Numbered from the stretch's first letter, positions 27,514 to 38,490 are shown. The stretch is 62,251 nucleotides of DNA from Meridianimarinicoccus zhengii (GCF_003254465.1 NZ_QDFI01000020.1:1-62251); one strand, 5' to 3'. Numbers and translations: made by a program. Notes: generated from the sequence alone by a model not told the origin.

Positions 27514-27749
27514 CTCCTGCGCGACGCGGCGCAGGCCCGTCCGCCACAGGGCAATGAACCGGGCGCACCGCCGCGCCGCACAGGCTGCGGCGCCTTCTGC
27601 CGCCCCACGTGCCCTTTCTCTGGCGTGGCGCGCCGCTTTGCGGTAGCCTTTCAGTGGGATGCCAGGATTACACGGGCACCGCATGAGACGACGAGCACAG
27701 GACACCCCGCGCCCGCGAACGCGCGGGCCAGATAAACAGGCACACGCGC

Positions 27750-28916
27750 ATGACGGAAATGGTCCATGGCGCCGCCCCGGTTTCCGTGGGCGAACCGCTT
27801 CTTCCCAAATGGTGGCGCACCATCGACCGCTGGACGCTTCTGTGCGTCTGCGCGCTGTTCGGGATCGGGCTGCTCCTGGGCTTTGCCGCCTCGCCTCCGC
27901 TGGCCGACCGCAACGGGCTGCCGCCCTTCTTCTATGTCCAGAAACAGGCGATCTTCGGCGCGATGGCCTTCGTCGTGCTGCTGGGCTGTTCCATGCTCAC
28001 GCCGCGGCAGGTGCGGCGCTTCGGCGTGCTGGCCTTCGTGCTGGTCTTCATCGCCCTCTGCCTGCTGCCCGTCTTCGGCACCAATTTCGGCAAGGGCGCG
28101 GTGCGCTGGTATTCGCTCGGCTTCGGGTCCTTTCAGCCGTCCGAGTTCCTGAAACCCGCCTTCGTGATCCTCGCCGCCTGGCTGATGGCGGCATCGCAGG
28201 ATCTGGATGGCCCGCCGGGGCGGCTGATATCCTTCTGCGTGACGCTCGGGCTGGTCGCGATCCTCGTGCTGCAACCCGATTACGGACAGGCGAGCCTGAT
28301 CCTCTTCGGCTGGGGGGTGATGTATTTCATCGCCGGGGCCCCGTGGCTCTTGCTGATCGGCATCGCGGGGGCGGTCGTGGCCGGGGGGGTCTTCGCCTAT
28401 AACGCGTCGGAACACGTGCAGCGCCGGATCGACGGTTACCTGGCCACTGACATCGACCCCAACACCCAGATCGGCTATGCCGCCAACGCCATCCGCGAGG
28501 GCGGCATCTTCGGCGTCGGCGTGGGCGAGGGGGAGGTGAAATCCTACCTCCCCGACGCCCATACCGATTTCATCATCGCCGTCGCGGCCGAGGAATACGG
28601 GCTCGTGCTCGTGCTGCTGGTTGTCGTGCTCTACGCCATCGTCGTGCTCCGGGCGCTTGCGCGGCTGTTGCGCGAACGCGATCCCTTCGTGCGCTACGCG
28701 GGCGCGGGGCTTGCCTCGGTGCTGGGGATGCAGGCGATGATCAACGTGGGCGTGGCCGCGCGCCTGCTGCCGACGAAGGGGATGACGCTGCCCTTCGTGT
28801 CCTATGGCGGCAGTTCCGTGATCGCGGCGGGGATCACCGTGGGGATGCTGCTGGCGCTGACCCGGACCCGCCCGCAGGGCCGGATCGAGGATCTGCTGCG
28901 CCGGCGGGGCGGCTGA
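27750..28916 (+). CDS. ftsW: Lipid II polymerase FtsW (SEDS family)
   Basis: 388 residues with about ten membrane helices. FtsW is the septal peptidoglycan glycosyltransferase working with FtsI. Family motifs: KGAVRW near the start of the large loop region, [22 protein letters not shown] (catalytic Asp) and [10 protein letters not shown] near the end. It is preceded by a 236-base spacer after murD with no gene. A cytoplasmic N-terminal tail of about 28 residues is normal. It is followed 5 bases later by murG. Confidence 0.95.
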   Translation: MTEMVHGAAPVSVGEPLLPKWWRTIDRWTLLCVCALFGIGLLLGFAASPPLADRNGLPPFFYVQKQAIFGAMAFVVLLGCSMLTPRQVRRFGVLAFVLVFIALCLLPVFGTNFGKGAVRWYSLGFGSFQPSEFLKPAFVILAAWLMAASQDLDGPPGRLISFCVTLGLVAILVLQPDYGQASLILFGWGVMYFIAGAPWLLLIGIAGAVVAGGVFAYNASEHVQRRIDGYLATDIDPNTQIGYAANAIREGGIFGVGVGEGEVKSYLPDAHTDFIIAVAAEEYGLVLVLLVVVLYAIVVLRALARLLRERDPFVRYAGAGLASVLGMQAMINVGVAARLLPTKGMTLPFVSYGGSSVIAAGITVGMLLALTRTRPQGRIEDLLRRRGG

Positions 28917-28921
28917 CCGGC

Positions 28922-30007
28922 GTGGCGCGGCTTCTGGTCATGGCGGCGGGCGGCACGGGCGGGCACATGTTCCCCGCGCAGGCGCTGGCCGAGGTCATGC
29001 TGGCCCGCGGCTGGCGGGTGAAATTGTCCACCGACGATCGCGGCGCGCGCTACGCGGGCGGCTTTCCGGACGCGGTGGACATCGATCGGGTCGCATCGGC
29101 CACCTTCGCGCGGGGCGGGGCGCTTGCCCGCGCCGCCGTGCCGCTGCGGATCGGTGCCGGGGTGCTGTCGGCCATGGCCGCCATGCTGCGCGACCGGCCC
29201 GCCATGGTGGTGGGTTTCGGCGGCTACCCGTCCATCCCGGCCCTGTCGGCGGCCTGGGCGCTGCGCCTGCCGCGCATGATCCACGAACAGAACGGTGTGC
29301 TGGGCCGGGTCAACACTGCCTTCGCCCGGCGCGTCCATACCGTCGCCTGCGGGACATGGCCCACCGCGTTGCCCCCCGGCACGGCGCACGAGGTCACGGG
29401 CAACCCGGTGCGCGCCGCCGTGCTGGCACGCGTCGCGGCGCCCTATATTCCGCCGGGCGACTATCCCCTGAGCCTGCTGGTGATCGGCGGCAGCCAGGGC
29501 GCGCGCATCCTGTCGGACATGGTGCCCGACGCAGTCGCGGCGCTACCCGAAGCCGTGCGCACCCGCCTGCGCGTGTCGCACCAGGCCCGCGGCGAGGACG
29601 AGGCCCGCGTGCGCGCCACCTATGCCGACCACGGCATCGACGCCGACGTTCAGCCCTTCTTCACCGACCTGCCCGCCCGCATGGCCGAGGCGCAGCTGGT
29701 GATCTCACGCGCAGGCGCATCCTCGGTCGCGGACATCTCGGTCATCGGGCGCCCGTCGATCCTGATCCCCTTCGCCGCGGCCACAGGCGATCACCAGACG
29801 GCCAACGCGCGCGGGCTGGCCGAGGCCGACGCGGCCATCGTCATCCCCGAAAGCCGGCTGAATCCCGCCGATCTGGCAGGGCACATCGCGTCGGTTCTGC
29901 AACACCCCGACGCAGGCTCGCGCATGGCGGCTGGCGCGCGCGACGCGGGTCGTCCAGACGCGGCCGAACGGCTGGCCGCACTGGTGGAACGGCTCGCAAA
30001 TCCATAA
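28922..30007 (+). CDS. murG: Lipid II synthase MurG (GlcNAc transferase)
   Basis: 361 residues, GT28 family. MurG transfers GlcNAc from UDP-GlcNAc to lipid I on the inner membrane face. Visible: glycine-rich [12 protein letters not shown] (8-19), [33 protein letters not shown] and the UDP-sugar site [23 protein letters not shown] with DHQTANA. The start is GTG at 28922, five bases after the ftsW stop. Confidence 0.94.
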   Translation: MARLLVMAAGGTGGHMFPAQALAEVMLARGWRVKLSTDDRGARYAGGFPDAVDIDRVASATFARGGALARAAVPLRIGAGVLSAMAAMLRDRPAMVVGFGGYPSIPALSAAWALRLPRMIHEQNGVLGRVNTAFARRVHTVACGTWPTALPPGTAHEVTGNPVRAAVLARVAAPYIPPGDYPLSLLVIGGSQGARILSDMVPDAVAALPEAVRTRLRVSHQARGEDEARVRATYADHGIDADVQPFFTDLPARMAEAQLVISRAGASSVADISVIGRPSILIPFAAATGDHQTANARGLAEADAAIVIPESRLNPADLAGHIASVLQHPDAGSRMAAGARDAGRPDAAERLAALVERLANP

Positions 30008-30051
30008 CAACGGCAGGCACGGACAGGCAGATGAAACACTGGGAAGCACGG

Positions 30052-31452
30052 ATGAACGCGGCAACGAAACTGCCCCTCGAACTGGGCGCCATCCATTTCG
30101 TCGGCATCGGCGGCATCGGCATGTCCGGCATCGCCGAGGTGCTGCTCAACCACGGCTACCAGGTGCAAGGCTCCGACCTGAAGGCGTCCAAGATCACCGA
30201 CCGGCTCGCCGGGCTGGGCGCGAAGATCTTCACCGGCCAGGCCGCCGAGAACCTCGCGGAGGCCGAGGTCGTCGTGATCTCGTCGGCCATCAAGCCCGGC
30301 AACCCGGAACTGGACGAGGCCCGCCGCCGCGGCCTGCCCGTCGTGCGCCGCGCGGAAATGCTCGCCGAGCTCATGCGCCTCAAATCCAACGTCGCCATCG
30401 CGGGCACCCACGGCAAGACCACGACCACCACCATGGTCGCCACGCTGCTGGATGCGGGCGGGATCGACCCCACCGTCATCAATGGCGGCGTCATCCACGC
30501 CTACGGCTCCAACGCGCGCATGGGGCAGGGCGAATGGATGGTGGTCGAGGCGGACGAAAGCGACGGATCCTTCAACCGTCTCCCCGCCACCATCGCCATC
30601 GTCACGAACATCGACCCCGAACACATGGAACACTGGGGCGATTTCGACCGCCTGCGCGACGGCTTCTACGACTTCGTCTCCCGCATCCCCTTCTACGGCC
30701 TCGCCGTCCTGTGCACCGACCATGCCGAGGTGCAGGCGCTCATGGGCCGCGTCACCGACCGCCGCGTGCGCACCTACGGCTTCAACGCGCAGGCCGACGT
30801 GCGCGCCATCAACCTGCGCTACGACCGCGGCGTGGCCCATTTCGACATCCGCCTCGCCTACGAGGACACGGTCATCGAAGGCTGCACCCTGCCCATGCCC
30901 GGCGATCACAACGTCTCCAACGCGCTCGCCGCCGTGGCAGTCGCCCGCCATCTCGGCATGAAACGCGACCAGATCCGCGACGCGCTCGCCGGCTTCAAGG
31001 GCGTCAACCGCCGCTTCACCAAGGTGGGCGAGGTGAACGGCGTCACCGTCATCGACGACTACGGCCACCACCCCGTGGAAATCGCCGCCGTCCTGCGCGC
31101 CGCCCGGCAGGCCAGCACCGGCCGCGTCATCGCCGTGCACCAGCCGCACCGCTACTCCCGCCTGCACAGCCTCTTCGACGACTTCTGCACCTGCTTCAAC
31201 GACGCCGACGTGGTGGGCATCGCCGAGGTCTTCGGCGCGGGCGAGGACCCGATCGACGGCGCCACCCGCGAAGGTCTCGTCGCCGGCCTCATCGCCCACG
31301 GCCACCGCCACGCCCGCGCCGTCGTGTCCGAGGACGATCTCGAACGGCTCGTGCGCGAACAGGCCCGCCCCGGCGACATCGTCGTCTGCCTCGGCGCGGG
31401 CACCATCAGCGCCTGGGCCAATGCCCTGCCCGCGCGGCTCGAACGCGCCTGA
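30052..31452 (+). CDS. murC: UDP-MurNAc:L-alanine ligase
   Basis: 466 residues. MurC adds L-Ala to UDP-MurNAc, the first stem-peptide step. Seen: [18 protein letters not shown] (15-32), ATP site [61 protein letters not shown] and QPHRYSR. The ATG at 30052 is chosen because GGAAG precedes it and the family usually starts MNA-KLP here; an ATG at 30031 is in frame. It is the last gene of the first dcw segment; synonymous positions are strongly biased to C. Confidence 0.95.
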   Translation: MNAATKLPLELGAIHFVGIGGIGMSGIAEVLLNHGYQVQGSDLKASKITDRLAGLGAKIFTGQAAENLAEAEVVVISSAIKPGNPELDEARRRGLPVVRRAEMLAELMRLKSNVAIAGTHGKTTTTTMVATLLDAGGIDPTVINGGVIHAYGSNARMGQGEWMVVEADESDGSFNRLPATIAIVTNIDPEHMEHWGDFDRLRDGFYDFVSRIPFYGLAVLCTDHAEVQALMGRVTDRRVRTYGFNAQADVRAINLRYDRGVAHFDIRLAYEDTVIEGCTLPMPGDHNVSNALAAVAVARHLGMKRDQIRDALAGFKGVNRRFTKVGEVNGVTVIDDYGHHPVEIAAVLRAARQASTGRVIAVHQPHRYSRLHSLFDDFCTCFNDADVVGIAEVFGAGEDPIDGATREGLVAGLIAHGHRHARAVVSEDDLERLVREQARPGDIVVCLGAGTISAWANALPARLERA

Positions 31453-31572
31453 CCCGCGCAGCGGTTGCATCCCGCCGGATCGTTCTTACGTGCTATGTTC
31501 GACGCAGCCGGGACGCACCGGCCCCGCGCCGCCGCAAGGCGTGCGCCCAACGACACGACAGGAGGACACCGC

Positions 31573-31860
31573 ATGTCCGACCGCGACATCTATATCGAAA
31601 AGGCGAAAGCCCAGCTCGACAAGTGGAACGCCGAGATCGACAAGCTGCAGGCGAAGGCGCGCGAAGCCAATGCCGACGCGCAGAAGCAATACGAGGACCA
31701 GATCGCCGAGATGAAGTCCAACCGCGACAAGGCCGAGGAAAAGCTGCGCGAGATGCGCACCGCCTCCGAGGAATCGTGGAAGGACATGCAATCGGGGTTC
31801 GAGGCCGCGTGGAAAAGCATGCAGGACTCGGTCGAAAAGGCCATGTCCCGCTTCCGCTGA
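31573..31860 (+). CDS. Small coiled-coil protein, sll1863-like stress response family
   Basis: 95 residues, highly charged and helical through its whole length (KAKAQLDKWNAEIDKLQAKAREANADA, then EEKLREMRTASEESW). It matches the general look of a small coiled-coil family annotated as sll1863-like stress response proteins; the molecular function is unknown. No signal peptide or membrane segment. Start ATG at 31573 with AGGAGG upstream. It lies between murC and murB, where these two genes are usually adjacent, and is followed by its own terminator, so it is probably expressed with or after murC. Confidence 0.8.
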   Translation: MSDRDIYIEKAKAQLDKWNAEIDKLQAKAREANADAQKQYEDQIAEMKSNRDKAEEKLREMRTASEESWKDMQSGFEAAWKSMQDSVEKAMSRFR

Positions 31861-31883
31861 CCCCACCCGACATGACAGAAAAC

Positions 31884-31907
31884 AGGGCCGGTCCACCGGC
31901 CCTTTTT
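31884..31907 (+). terminator. Intrinsic terminator after the coiled-coil gene
   Basis: Perfect 8-bp stem AGGGCCGG / CCGGCCCT with a TCCA loop, running into a T5 tract, 24 bases after the stop. It would separate the mraZ-murC segment from murB-ftsZ, meaning murB needs its own promoter in the following spacer. Confidence 0.85.
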
Positions 31908-32011
31908 CCTGTCCGCCATTCGGCCCAGCCGCTCTCCACCCTGTCCGACGACGACCCGGCCCCGCGCCGGGGCCCCGTAGTGCCATGTAGCCTAACCCCA
32001 GTCATCCATCC

Positions 32012-32243
32012 GCCCGGGAGGCCAAAGCCTCCCGGGCAGCGCCCGACCCGCCCCCAGGGCGGGCGCTACTGCGCCCGGGGCTGCCGCCCGCTCCGGCCTC
32101 AAACCGTCCACTGGACGGTTTGCAAGACGGCCTGCGCCCCCGGGGTCGGGCGCTGCCCTCCTGCTGCGCGCAGGGGTGGGGGTGATCAGACCTCCTCCGG
32201 GGCTGCCGCCCGTCCTGCGCTGAAATCGCTCCACCGGAGCGAT
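32012..32243. repeat. Palindrome-rich intergenic element before murB
   Basis: No gene is seen between 31908 and 32412. Inside lie several perfect inverted repeats: 11-bp arms at 32012-32022/32027-32037; 15-bp arms at 32034-32048/32144-32158; 11-bp arms at 32100-32110/32112-32122 (core AAACCGTCCA); and 8-bp arms at 32225-32232/32236-32243. The phrase CGGGGCTGCCGCCCG occurs twice (about 32077 and 32201), each time followed 9-10 bases later by one of the short palindromes, so the block looks built from repeated hairpin modules. It resembles a REP/BIME-like repeat or a structured RNA; no transposase is present. Confidence 0.7.
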
Positions 32244-32364
32244 GTCCGGGCGCTCCTCACCGGCGCTCTGCGCGCACGCCGTTTGAACCGTCCCTCGAAC
32301 AAGCCTCCGCAGGCGCCTGACCCCGCGCCACCTGTGCGCCGTGGGGGTGGTGAAGGTCCGACGA

Positions 32365-32408
32365 GAGTCATATGAGAGTCATATGCAATTCATATGGGAT
32401 TCATATGC
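32365..32408. repeat. Four 11-bp direct repeats, GTCAT core (array C)
   Basis: Units start at 32365, 32376, 32387 and 32398, consensus GAKTCATATGN, same phase and strand orientation as array A. The last unit ends four bases before the murB ATG at 32413, so the array occupies the ribosome-binding region and probably the promoter zone of murB. The open frame through it would give a repetitive peptide, but murB homology starts only after the array. Confidence 0.85.
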
Positions 32409-32412
32409 TGCC

Positions 32413-33306
32413 ATGACGCCCTCCCGGCCCCTGTCCGACCTCACTTGGCTGCGCGTCGGCGGGCCTGCGGACCGGCTGGAACAGCCCCGCAGCCTGCCCG
32501 ACTTGCAGGCCCTCATGGCCGCCACGCCGCCCGATATTCCGCTGTTCCCGCTGGGTGTCGGGTCGAACCTGATCGTGCGCGACGGGGGCATCCGTGGGCT
32601 GGTGATCCGGCTCGGGCGCGGCTTCAATACCGTTGAAATCCAAGGGGATAGGGTGATCGCCGGAGCCGCCGCGCTCGATGCGCAGGTGGCGAAACGCGCG
32701 GCCGAAGCGGGGCGCGACCTGACCTTCCTGCGCACCATTCCCGGCGCCATCGGCGGGGCCGTGCGGATGAACGCGGGCTGCTACGGGCGCTACGTCGCCG
32801 ATCATCTTGTCGAAGTGCAAGCCGTTGATCGCGAAGGGAAAATCCACATCCTGACCGCCGCCGACCTGCACCTCGGCTACCGCCACAGCGACCTGCCCGA
32901 CGGCTGGATCATCACGCAAGCCACGTTCACGGCCCCGCACGGTGACAGCCAAGCCCTTGAAAACGCGATGCAAGACCAGATCGCCCGGCGCGACGCGACC
33001 CAGCCGACCCGCGACCGCTCCGCCGGATCGACCTTCCGCAACCCCTCCGGCGCGTCCTCCACCGGTCGCGCCGACGATGCCCACGACCTGAAGGCCTGGA
33101 AACTGATCGAAGACGCCGGCATGAAAGGTGCCCGCCTCGGCGGCGCCCAGATGTCTGAAAAACATGCCAATTTCCTGATCAACACCGGCAACGCCACCGC
33201 CGCCGATCTCGAAGGACTGGGCGAGCAGGTGCGAAAAAGGGTTTTGGAGTCCAGCGGGATAGGTCTAGAATGGGAAATCATGCGCGTCGGTGATCCGACC
33301 CCGTAA
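32413..33306 (+). CDS. murB: UDP-N-acetylenolpyruvoylglucosamine reductase
   Basis: 297 residues. MurB is the FAD/NADPH enzyme that makes UDP-MurNAc. Seen: [13 protein letters not shown] near the start, FAD-binding [40 protein letters not shown], and in the last third [10 protein letters not shown] (catalytic Ser) and [28 protein letters not shown]. It is the type I form. The ATG at 32413 begins the conserved region. No Shine-Dalgarno is visible because the 11-bp repeat array fills the upstream bases; translation may be weak or start differently. Confidence 0.94.
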   Translation: MTPSRPLSDLTWLRVGGPADRLEQPRSLPDLQALMAATPPDIPLFPLGVGSNLIVRDGGIRGLVIRLGRGFNTVEIQGDRVIAGAAALDAQVAKRAAEAGRDLTFLRTIPGAIGGAVRMNAGCYGRYVADHLVEVQAVDREGKIHILTAADLHLGYRHSDLPDGWIITQATFTAPHGDSQALENAMQDQIARRDATQPTRDRSAGSTFRNPSGASSTGRADDAHDLKAWKLIEDAGMKGARLGGAQMSEKHANFLINTGNATAADLEGLGEQVRKRVLESSGIGLEWEIMRVGDPTP

Positions 33307-33401
33307 TCGGGACTCGACGTAGCACAAGATCGCCACCCGGAAAACCGGGGGCACAAGAGCAGTCACCGGGCCATTGGCCCCACGAATACAGGCGGACCAA
33401 C

Positions 33402-34337
33402 GTGTCCCAGTCAACGGCCCAGCGGGTTGCCGTCCTCATGGGCGGCCCCTCCGCGGAACGCGAGGTGTCGCTGTCGTCCGGGCGCGAATGCGCCGCGGCG
33501 CTGCGCGCGGCTGGATTCGACGTGGCAGAAATCGACGCGAAGGCCGACCTGCCCGCGCGACTGGCCGACGCGAAACCGGATGCGGTGTTCAACGCGCTCC
33601 ATGGCCGCTGGGGCGAGGACGGGATCGTGCAGGGTCTGCTGGAATGGCTGGGCCTGCCTTACACACATTCCGGGGTGCTGGCCTCGGCGCTCGCCATGGA
33701 CAAGCAGCGCACCAAGCAGGTCTATCGCGATGCGGGACTGCCGGTGGTGGACAGCCGGATCGTGGCCGCCGCGACGATTGCCGAAGCGCACCCTATGGAC
33801 CCGCCCTACGTGGTCAAGCCCAACAACGAAGGCTCGTCGGTCGGCGTCTACATCGTGCACCACGCCAGCAACGCGCCGCCCGCGCTTGGTCCCGAGATGC
33901 CGGACATTGTGATGGTCGAACGCTTTGCGCCGGGGCGCGAACTGACGGTGACGGTGCTTGGCGCGGGCGTGGGCGGCGCGGCGGCCCGGGCGCTGACCGT
34001 CACCGATATCGTGACCGAGGGCTGGTACGACTATGCCGCGAAATACACCCCCGGGGGATCGCGCCACGTGGTGCCCGCCGACATCCCTGCGCCGGTGTTC
34101 GACGCCTGCATGGATATGGCGATCCGCGCGCATGACGCGCTGGGATGCCGGGGTATGAGCCGCACCGATTACCGCTGGGACGAAGGGCGCGGCGTGGACG
34201 GGCTGGTGCTGCTGGAAACGAATACCCAGCCGGGCATGACACCCACCTCGCTGAGCCCCGAACAGGCACGGGCCTGCGGCATCGACTTCCCGACCCTGTG
34301 CCGTTGGCTGGTGGAGGATGCGTCATGCGGGCGCTGA
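33402..34337 (+). CDS. ddl: D-alanine:D-alanine ligase
   Basis: 311 residues, ATP-grasp enzyme that makes D-Ala-D-Ala for MurF. Visible: [19 protein letters not shown] (9-27), [35 protein letters not shown], and [18 protein letters not shown] (metal and substrate site). The start is GTG at 33402, after GGCGGA, following a 95-base gap from murB. It overlaps ftsQ by 13 bases. Confidence 0.94.
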   Translation: MSQSTAQRVAVLMGGPSAEREVSLSSGRECAAALRAAGFDVAEIDAKADLPARLADAKPDAVFNALHGRWGEDGIVQGLLEWLGLPYTHSGVLASALAMDKQRTKQVYRDAGLPVVDSRIVAAATIAEAHPMDPPYVVKPNNEGSSVGVYIVHHASNAPPALGPEMPDIVMVERFAPGRELTVTVLGAGVGGAAARALTVTDIVTEGWYDYAAKYTPGGSRHVVPADIPAPVFDACMDMAIRAHDALGCRGMSRTDYRWDEGRGVDGLVLLETNTQPGMTPTSLSPEQARACGIDFPTLCRWLVEDASCGR

Positions 34338-35224
34338 TCCGGACCCGCCACAGGGCGGAAACGCCCCGGCCCGACCCGGCGCCGAGCCGGCTGGCCTACA
34401 GGCTCAACCGGCTCTGGCTGTCGCCGTTGGTGCGTCGGCTCGTCAAGCAGGTGCTGCCGGTCGGGCTGACCGTGGCTGCGCTGGCGGTGTGGGGGACGCA
34501 CCCCGCGCAGGTCGAGCGGTTGACCGGCTGGGCCGAAGGCCTGCGTGCGTCGATCGAGGCACGACCCGAATTTCAAGTAAAGCAGATGGCGGTGACCGGG
34601 GCTTCGCCCGTGCTGGCCGATGCGATCCGCGACCGGCTCGACCTCGATTTCCCGGTGAGCTGGTTCGATCTCGATCCCGAGGCGATCCGGGCCGATCTCG
34701 TGCGGCTGGACGCGGTGGCTGACGTGGCCGTGGCGCTGGAACTGGGCGGCGCGCTGCGGGTGGACGTGACCCAGCGCGAACCCGCGGTGGTCTGGCGACG
34801 GGTTTCGGGGCTGGAGTTGCTAGACGGAACCGGCCACCGCGTTGCCTTCATCGACCGGCGCGACGGGCGCGCGGACCTGCCGCTCGTCACCGGGACCGGG
34901 GCAGACCGGGCCGTACCCGAGGCACTGGCCCTGATGGATGCCGCCGCGCCGCTGGGTGATCGCGTCGTCGGCCTGACCCGGCAGGGGGCGCGGCGCTGGG
35001 ACGTGGTGCTGCGCGACGGGCCCGTGATCCAGTTGCCGGAAACGGGCGCGCGCGCGGCGCTGGAGCGGGTGCTGGGCATGGATGCCGCGATGGACCTGCT
35101 GGCGCGGGATATCCGCATGGTGGACCTGCGCAATCCCGCGCGACCGACCCTGCGGCTGGGGCCGGACGCGGTGGAATATCTCGTAACGACACGGGCGTTT
35201 ACCGAAGGATTGAGGCAGCGATGA
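34325..35224 (+). CDS. ftsQ: Cell division protein FtsQ
   Basis: 299 residues: a long basic cytoplasmic N-terminus, one membrane helix (about 41-57), then the periplasmic POTRA domain starting [21 protein letters not shown] and the FtsQ beta domain ([29 protein letters not shown]). It binds FtsL and FtsB and links early and late division proteins. It overlaps ddl by 13 bases and ftsA by 4 (ATGA). Confidence 0.93.
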   Translation: MRALIRTRHRAETPRPDPAPSRLAYRLNRLWLSPLVRRLVKQVLPVGLTVAALAVWGTHPAQVERLTGWAEGLRASIEARPEFQVKQMAVTGASPVLADAIRDRLDLDFPVSWFDLDPEAIRADLVRLDAVADVAVALELGGALRVDVTQREPAVVWRRVSGLELLDGTGHRVAFIDRRDGRADLPLVTGTGADRAVPEALALMDAAAPLGDRVVGLTRQGARRWDVVLRDGPVIQLPETGARAALERVLGMDAAMDLLARDIRMVDLRNPARPTLRLGPDAVEYLVTTRAFTEGLRQR

Positions 35225-36552
35225 TCGAGCTTTTCGAAACCCAGCGGGCGATGCGCCAGATGCGGCGGGCGGCCATGCAGCGCGGGCTGGTGGGGATCGT
35301 GGACCTGGGGACATCCAAGGTCACCTGCCTTGTGCTGCGGTTCGACGGCGACGCGATGCCCGCGGCCGAAGGCGTGGGGTCGATGGCGGGGCAGGCGCAG
35401 TTCCGGGTGATCGGGGCCGCGACCACCCGCGCGCGCGGAATGCGCCACGGCGAGATCGAGGTGATGCAGGAAACCGAGCGCGCAGTGCGCACGGTGGTTC
35501 AGGCCGCCCAGAAGATGGCGCAGGAACGCATCGACCACGCCATCGTCAGCTTTTCCGGGGCGGCGCCGCGATCCTATGGCCTGACGGGCGAAATCGACCT
35601 TGGCGGGCGCGAGGTGACGGAGGCCGACGTGGCCGCGGTGCTGGCCAGTTGCGACACGCCCGATATCGGGCCGGGGCGCACGGTGCTGCACGCCCAGCCG
35701 GTGAACTTCGCGCTGGATTACCGCAGCGGGTTATCGGATCCGCGCGGGCAGGTGGGCAACGCGCTGACCGCCGACATGCACATGGTGTCGGTGGATCAGT
35801 CCGTGGTGCAGAACATCCTGCACTGCATCCGGCGTTCCGACCTTGAACTCGCGGGGCTGGCATCGTCGGCCTATGCGGCGGGCGTGTCGGCCATGGTCGA
35901 AGACGAGCAGAAGATCGGCGCGGCCTGCATCGACATGGGCGCGGGCACCACGGGGCTGTCCATCTTTTTGCGCGGGCACATGATCTATGCCGACACGGTG
36001 CGGATCGGCGGCGTGCATGTGACGCAGGATATTTCCAAGGGGCTGGGCATTCCGCTGACGCTGGCGGAACGGATCAAGACGCTCCATGGCGGGCTGATGG
36101 CGACCGGGCGCGATGACCGGGACATGATCGCGCTGACGGCCGAAACCGGCGACTGGGAACACGACCGGCGCGAGATCTCGCGCAGCGAGTTGATCGGCAT
36201 CATGCGCCCGCGGGTGGAGGAGATCCTCGAAGAGGTCCGTGCGCGGCTGGAGGCCGCCGGATTCGACGACCTGCCCAGCCAGAAGATCGTGCTGACCGGC
36301 GGAGGTAGCCAGGTGCCGGGGCTTGCGGGACTTGCCGCGCGTATCCTCGGGCAGCAGGTGCGGCTGGGCCGTCCGCTGCGGGTGCAGGGCCTGCCGCAAG
36401 CCGCGACCGGGCCCGCGTTTTCGGCCGCCGTGGGCTTGGCGCTGTTCGCCGCCCATCCGCAGGACGAGTGCTGGGATTTCGACCTCGGGCGGCACCGTTA
36501 TCCGGCCCGGTCCCTGCGTCGTGCGTTCAAGTGGTTCCGCGAGAACTGGTAG
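35221..36552 (+). CDS. ftsA: Cell division protein FtsA
   Basis: 443 residues, actin-like ATPase that tethers FtsZ to the membrane. Phosphate-1 motif GIVDLGTSKVTCLVL, the 1C domain, second phosphate motif CIDMGAGTTGLSIF, adenosine motif VLTGGGSQVPGL, and a C-terminal amphipathic membrane-targeting helix (SLRRAFKWFRENW) are visible. Coupled to ftsQ. The 145-base gap to ftsZ may carry an ftsZ promoter, but no clear -35/-10 pair at normal spacing was found. Confidence 0.95.
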   Translation: MIELFETQRAMRQMRRAAMQRGLVGIVDLGTSKVTCLVLRFDGDAMPAAEGVGSMAGQAQFRVIGAATTRARGMRHGEIEVMQETERAVRTVVQAAQKMAQERIDHAIVSFSGAAPRSYGLTGEIDLGGREVTEADVAAVLASCDTPDIGPGRTVLHAQPVNFALDYRSGLSDPRGQVGNALTADMHMVSVDQSVVQNILHCIRRSDLELAGLASSAYAAGVSAMVEDEQKIGAACIDMGAGTTGLSIFLRGHMIYADTVRIGGVHVTQDISKGLGIPLTLAERIKTLHGGLMATGRDDRDMIALTAETGDWEHDRREISRSELIGIMRPRVEEILEEVRARLEAAGFDDLPSQKIVLTGGGSQVPGLAGLAARILGQQVRLGRPLRVQGLPQAATGPAFSAAVGLALFAAHPQDECWDFDLGRHRYPARSLRRAFKWFRENW

Positions 36553-36697
36553 CCTGACGCGCGGACAGCCCCGGATCTGCCGCTTTTTGTACTGAAGGCC
36601 GCGATTTTGACGTGACCGGCGCGGCAGGCTTGCGTAGAGTAACGGTAATGAGCAGCGCGAGCGCAAAGTTCGCATCCAGATGACAGGCGGATCAGAC

Positions 36698-38263
36698 ATG
36701 GCATTGAACCTTACCGTTCCCGAGCAGGATGACCTGCGCCCGAAGATCACCGTGTTCGGTGTCGGCGGCGCTGGCGGCAACGCCGTCAACAACATGATCG
36801 AGAAGCAGCTCGATGGCGTCGATTTCGTTGTGGCGAACACCGACGCGCAGGCCCTGACGCAGAACCGCTCGCCCGCCAAGGTGCAGATGGGCCTGAAGGT
36901 GACCGAGGGACTCGGGGCCGGGGCGCGGCCGCAGGTGGGCGCGGCGGCGGCAGAGGAATCGATCGAGCAGATCGTTGATCACCTTGTCGGCAGCCACATG
37001 TGCTTCATCACCGCGGGCATGGGCGGCGGCACGGGCACGGGTGCGGCGCCGATCATCGCGCAGGCTGCGCGCGAACTGGGCGTGCTGACCGTGGGGGTCG
37101 TCACCAAGCCGTTCCAGTTCGAAGGCGCCAAGCGGATGCGCAAGGCCGAGGAGGGCGTCGAGGCGCTCCAGAAGGTCGTCGATACGCTCATCATCATCCC
37201 CAACCAGAACCTGTTCCGGCTCGCCAACGAGAAGACGACCTTTACCGAGGCGTTCTCGATGGCCGACGACGTGCTCTACCAAGGCGTGAAGGGGGTGACC
37301 GACCTTATGGTGCGCCCCGGTCTCATCAACCTCGACTTCGCCGACGTGCGCGCGGTGATGGACGAGATGGGCAAGGCCATGATGGGCACCGGCGAGGCCG
37401 AGGGCGAACATCGCGCCATCCAGGCCGCCGAAAAGGCCATCGCGAACCCGCTACTGGACGAGATCAGCCTGAAGGGCGCGCGCGGCGTTCTCATCAACAT
37501 CACGGGTGGCTACGATCTGACGCTGTTCGAGCTGGACGAGGCTGCCAACCGCATCCGCGAGGAAGTGGACGCGGACGCGAACATCATCGTCGGCTCGACG
37601 CTGGATCCGGACATGAACGGCGTTATGCGGGTATCGGTGGTCGCCACGGGCATCGACGCGGCGCAGAAGACCGAGGATCAACCGGTGCCGCGCCGCCGGA
37701 TCGCAGAGCCGTTGACTAGCACCGTATCGGTCGAGGCGGAAAAGGCCGCGCAGGCTGGGGAGCCCGCGGCGCCGGCTGCGCCCCAAACCGCCCCGGTGGC
37801 CGAGCCGCTCGCTGCCCGCGTGACCGTGTCGGACCCGGCGCAGGATCCCGCAGCCGAGCCGACGCTGTTCCGCGATCTTGACGCGCAGCCCGCCGTCACG
37901 CCGCAAAAGATCGCGCAGGATGACGGACTGCCGCCGCCCGCCTATGTTCCGCAGGCGCCCGGCACGCCGTCGCCCGGTACGCCGTCGCCCGAGACCATCC
38001 GGCGGCTCGAGGCCGCTGTGCGCAAGGTGCCCGAAGGGCAGGCCGCGCGGCCCGCAGCCCCGGCATCCGGTGCGGCTGGTGGCGACAAGGCCCGGTTCGG
38101 CATCAACTCCCTCATCAACCGGATGACCGGCGGGCAGGACCCGCGCGCCCAGTCGGGCCGGACGCCGCCCCCGATGCAGAGCCTGCCGCAGGACAACCCC
38201 GAGGATGAAGCGGATCTCGACCGGATCGAGATCCCTGCCTTCCTGCGACGCCAGGTCAACTGA
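36698..38263 (+). CDS. ftsZ: Cell division GTPase FtsZ
   Basis: 521 residues, the tubulin-like ring protein. GTP-binding signature [13 protein letters not shown] (107-119), T7 loop [11 protein letters not shown], a core of about 330 residues, then a linker of about 170 residues rich in Pro and Ala, and the conserved C-terminal peptide [12 protein letters not shown] that binds FtsA and other partners. A long linker is typical of alphaproteobacteria. The ATG at 36698 (MALNL) with AGGCGGA upstream is used; an in-frame ATG lies at 36680. A terminator follows. Confidence 0.96.
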   Translation: MALNLTVPEQDDLRPKITVFGVGGAGGNAVNNMIEKQLDGVDFVVANTDAQALTQNRSPAKVQMGLKVTEGLGAGARPQVGAAAAEESIEQIVDHLVGSHMCFITAGMGGGTGTGAAPIIAQAARELGVLTVGVVTKPFQFEGAKRMRKAEEGVEALQKVVDTLIIIPNQNLFRLANEKTTFTEAFSMADDVLYQGVKGVTDLMVRPGLINLDFADVRAVMDEMGKAMMGTGEAEGEHRAIQAAEKAIANPLLDEISLKGARGVLINITGGYDLTLFELDEAANRIREEVDADANIIVGSTLDPDMNGVMRVSVVATGIDAAQKTEDQPVPRRRIAEPLTSTVSVEAEKAAQAGEPAAPAAPQTAPVAEPLAARVTVSDPAQDPAAEPTLFRDLDAQPAVTPQKIAQDDGLPPPAYVPQAPGTPSPGTPSPETIRRLEAAVRKVPEGQAARPAAPASGAAGGDKARFGINSLINRMTGGQDPRAQSGRTPPPMQSLPQDNPEDEADLDRIEIPAFLRRQVN

Positions 38264-38284
38264 ACGATCACGTCATGCCATGCG

Positions 38285-38312
38285 AAAGGCCGGGATAACC
38301 CCGGCCTTTTTC
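38285..38312 (+). terminator. Intrinsic terminator after ftsZ
   Basis: 10-bp perfect stem AAAGGCCGGG / CCCGGCCTTT with an ATAAC loop, running into T's and TCG, 21 bases past the ftsZ stop. It closes the ddl-ftsQAZ unit; lpxC should have its own promoter in the next 175 bases, which are AT-richer than the rest. Confidence 0.85.
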
Positions 38313-38490
38313 GTTTTCCGACAGGCACTTGCCCCCCGTCCATGCTGCATGAGCGAAATCCCGCCGAACGTGGAAGTTAACTGTTTCAGCCCGTCATATT
38401 GATTGAATTGCGTTGTCGCGGGGCGCTCCTTAACTGAACGCTGAGCAACAACGCGCTGAAAATGGCGCATGGTATGTGGGGCTTCGGGAC

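Noticed and set aside
29791-31470. A 559-codon minus-strand frame opposite murC
   Set aside because: Antisense shadow caused by the strong C bias at third positions of murC.
30534-32375. A 613-codon plus-strand frame through murC and the following spacer
   Set aside because: Arg/Pro-rich shadow of murC; it also runs through the coiled-coil gene and palindromes without any family feature.
32341-32412. N-terminal extension of murB through the repeats
   Set aside because: It would encode the 11-bp repeats as a repetitive peptide; MurB homology starts after the array.
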